Source: a bacterium (GTDB taxonomy: Bacteria; Myxococcota_A; Bradymonadia; UBA7976; UBA1532). Taken from it: a stretch of 64,000 bases of DNA. The first letter of the stretch is position 1. Every line of letters begins with the position of its first letter. The position numbers were made by a program, and so were the translations under genes. Location of the stretch: positions 1 to 64,000 of the forward strand of contig JAUHYW010000042.1 of the NCBI GenBank assembly GCA_030426085.1, in the 5' to 3' direction. Under the pieces are notes generated by a model. The model made no database searches. It worked only from the letters and a program-made list of their open reading frames with translations, and was not told the DNA's origin. Below, piece after piece: positions 61,936 through 64,000 of the stretch.

Positions 61936-64000
61936 TCAGGGCACCGCGCCGACGTTCCCGCTGATCCCGTCGCCGCCCCGGGCGCCGAGGCCGATGTCGG
62001 TGTTGCTGGAGTTTCCGCCGGCCCCGCCGAGGCCGTGGGTCGCCTCGTCGCCGGGCAGGACGAACACGTTCTGCACCGAGTAGTCCGCCGGGCGGCGGCC
62101 GTTGTCGTTGGCCACGAAGATGTCGTAGCTCACCCCGCCCTGGCCGCCGCCGCCGCCGCCGCCGTGGCCCCCGCGCCCGCCGGCCGCGCCGTCGGCCCCG
62201 GCCAGCGAGCAGAAGCCCATGATCATCACGTCGGGGTCGCCCCGGGCCCCGCCGCTGCCGCCCAGCCCGCCCTCGCCGCCGCCGCCGCCGGTGCCGCCGA
62301 CGCCGCCGTTGCCCCCCAGCCCGCGGGCGATCTCGTTGCCCTCGAGGGTGGGGAAGGCCGCCGCGTTGGCCGGCCCCCCGCCGGAGAACGACACGTAGAT
62401 GCCGAACGAGCCGCCGCCGGCCGTGCCGCCGCCGCCCGCCTGACCCTGGCAGCCGCCGGAGCCGCCGCCGCCGCCGCTGGCGCCGATGTCGTGCGCCGGG
62501 AAGAAGATGTTGTTGGGCGGCTGGGCCCAGTTGACGTCGACCCCCGCCGCTGCGCCGCCGCCGCCGCCGCCGCTGCCCGGCGCCGCCGCGCCCCCGGTCT
62601 GCCCGTGGAGGCCCTGCCAGTGGGCCGCGGCCTGCCCCACGCCGCCCGCGCCGCCCTGACCGCCGTCGCCGTCGCTGCCCGCGCGCCCGACCGCGCCCGG
62701 CCCGGCGTCGGCCGGCCCGGACTGCGAGACGGTGCAGGTGTTGCCGTCATTGGCCTCGAAGCCCCACGCCCCCGGCCCGCCGGCCCCGCCGTTCGGCCCC
62801 TGGCCCCGGGCGCCGCTGCCCTCCTGCTGCTCGATGGCCGGGCAGCGCCCGGCGCCGCCGGTGCCCCCGTCGACGTTCACCGCGCCGCACACCCGGGCCC
62901 CACCGGACGCGCCGGGGTTGGGCCCGCAGGGGGGAATGGGCGGGGCGAACGGATCGCCCACCGCGGAGAACGCCTGCCGCCCGACCGCGCCGTTGGTGCC
63001 GCTCAGCCCGCTCTGGCCGGCCGAACCGTCCAGCCCCCGGCCGCCGTCGCCGGCGAAGATCCGGTTGTTCGTGATCGACAGCGCGCTGTTCGAGTCGCGG
63101 ATGTAGATCGCGTAGCTGTTGGCCTCCTGCAGCACCGACTCGCCGTTGACCACGAAGCCGTCGAAGACCGTCGGCTGGGTGATGCCCTCGGCCCGCACCG
63201 TGGTCCGGTGGCCGCCGGCCGGGCTGGCGCCGTTGATGATCGTCACGTTGAACACGGCGTCGCGGACCCACGAGACCGGGTCGTGGCCCCCGAGCACGTC
63301 GACGCCCTCGACGAGCGTCACGCTCTCCCGGTAGACCCCCTCGGCCACCCGGACCCGGATCCGGTTGAGCGCCACCGCTCGGCCGATGCCCCGCCCGATG
63401 CCATCGCACGGCCGGTCGAGCGTGCCGCAGTCGGCCGCGGCGACCCCGCCGTCCTCCCGGGTGGCCACGTAGACCGCGTCGGGATCGGCTTGCAGCTCAC
63501 AGCCGTTGCCCGGTCGCCCGTCGGCGTCGATGAAGCCGGGCAGGCAGTCGTAGCCGCACTGGGCCACCGCGCCCACCGCGCAGCGGGGCACGACCCCGAA
63601 CGCCCCGGGGTTGGGATCCCACAGCGCGGTGCAGTCGGTGCCGCACGCGCCGCAGTGGGTCACCTGCACATAGCGCCCCTGAGCGTCGACGAAGCCCTCG
63701 TCGACCTGCCCGTTGCAGTTGTCGTCCTGGTAGTCGCAGGTCTCGGCCGGCGCCGCCGGGCCGGGCACCGCGTCGCACACGACGCTCGCGCCGTCGCCGG
63801 CGCACACCCGCACCCCGCTCCGGCGGCAGAGCCCCTGGCCGGCCTCGCACTGCTGGCCGAGCCCGGCGTAGCCCTCGTCGGTGGTGCCGTCGCAGTCGTC
63901 GTCGAGCCCGTTGCACAGCTCGGGCGAGGCGTCGCCCGGGGCCTCGTCGCACACCGTCGCGCTGCCGTCCGCCGCGCAGACCCGCACGCCCACCCGGCGG
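61936..64000 (-). CDS. Glycine-rich MopE-repeat protein (5' end outside the window)
   Basis: The gene runs off the right edge, so only the last ~687 residues are seen. The visible N-terminal part has MopE units (C-N-G-L-D-D-D-C-D-G and C-D-Y-Q-D-D-N-C-N-G), then a beta-rich segment with right-handed-helix-like strands (RVRVAEGVYRESVTLVEGVDVLGGHDP), and finally ~350 residues of Gly/Ala-rich low complexity with GGAGG and GGSGG units. It is probably a secreted, surface-exposed adhesin. Glycine tracts are GC-driven and may vary in length. Confidence 0.75.
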   Translation of the reverse strand, partial: RRVGVRVCAADGSATVCDEAPGDASPELCNGLDDDCDGTTDEGYAGLGQQCEAGQGLCRRSGVRVCAGDGASVVCDAVPGPAAPAETCDYQDDNCNGQVDEGFVDAQGRYVQVTHCGACGTDCTALWDPNPGAFGVVPRCAVGAVAQCGYDCLPGFIDADGRPGNGCELQADPDAVYVATREDGGVAAADCGTLDRPCDGIGRGIGRAVALNRIRVRVAEGVYRESVTLVEGVDVLGGHDPVSWVRDAVFNVTIINGASPAGGHRTTVRAEGITQPTVFDGFVVNGESVLQEANSYAIYIRDSNSALSITNNRIFAGDGGRGLDGSAGQSGLSGTNGAVGRQAFSAVGDPFAPPIPPCGPNPGASGGARVCGAVNVDGGTGGAGRCPAIEQQEGSGARGQGPNGGAGGPGAWGFEANDGNTCTVSQSGPADAGPGAVGRAGSDGDGGQGGAGGVGQAAAHWQGLHGQTGGAAAPGSGGGGGGAAAGVDVNWAQPPNNIFFPAHDIGASGGGGGSGGCQGQAGGGGTAGGGSFGIYVSFSGGGPANAAAFPTLEGNEIARGLGGNGGVGGTGGGGGEGGLGGSGGARGDPDVMIMGFCSLAGADGAAGGRGGHGGGGGGGQGGVSYDIFVANDNGRRPADYSVQNVFVLPGDEATHGLGGAGGNSSNTDIGLGARGGDGISGNVGAVP

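Noticed and set aside
61936-64000. Glycine-rich protein as a mycobacterial PE_PGRS relative
   Set aside because: No PE domain is visible; the visible upstream part is made of MopE-type Asp/Cys units and the surrounding genome style is myxobacterial.

Overview
The window is very GC-rich DNA with long overlapping reading frames. The secretome is full of Asp/Cys-rich MopE-type repeats (C-N-G-x-D-D-D-C-D-G), thrombospondin type-3-like calcium repeats and lipoproteins with Asp/Ala-rich linkers. Hanks-type kinases are fused to ATPase/TPR modules, and two secreted proteins end in Cys-TM-Arg tails resembling MYXO-CTERM. Together these point to a myxobacterium or a close relative (Myxococcota). The species cannot be named from sequence alone. 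I saw no rRNA, tRNA, CRISPR array, insertion sequence or integrase.

Layout. 1-5.8 kb: end of an AgmX/TonB-like protein, then a kinase-ATPase-TPR regulator followed by cupin, HAD phosphatase and DEDDh exonuclease genes. 5.8-14.5 kb: a vWA-like lipoprotein, then on the minus strand two MopE-repeat surface proteins and an unknown protein, then a HEAT-like protein. 14.6-20.1 kb: a two-subunit molybdenum hydroxylase, a C2-like lipoprotein, a methyltransferase and a di-haem peroxidase. 20.2-25.4 kb: an overlapping envelope-stress-like unit (barrel-like protein, ECF sigma factor, anti-sigma/FecR/TPR protein, Omp85 protein). 25.4-33.2 kb: a second kinase coupled to a TPR/outer-membrane-type protein, and two calcium-repeat secreted proteins.

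33.2-41.4 kb is the most notable region: a minus-strand retron cassette. Its gene order is WGR/beta-propeller protein, WGR/HEAT protein, winged-helix/SWIM protein, a noncoding msr-msd locus, then a retron reverse transcriptase. The noncoding locus has a 17-bp a1/a2 stem and a 90-nt imperfect hairpin. The RT carries NAxxH, YADD and VTG motifs. Coupled starts and short gaps suggest one transcription unit, probably an anti-phage or toxin/antitoxin-like defence system.

41.6-64 kb: a SEC-C protein, a MarR regulator with two palindromic operators divergent from a DUF4336 enzyme, and an apparent cyclitol-type biosynthetic unit (Fe-S flavoprotein, SDR, cytidylyltransferase/sugar-phosphate-cyclase fusion). 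Then come a NYN-type RNase domain tethered by a TM helix to a beta-propeller, an NhaC antiporter, a LysM/MepA endopeptidase, an orphan histidine kinase, an M20 amidohydrolase and a YdeP-type molybdoenzyme. The right edge cuts a glycine-rich MopE-repeat protein.
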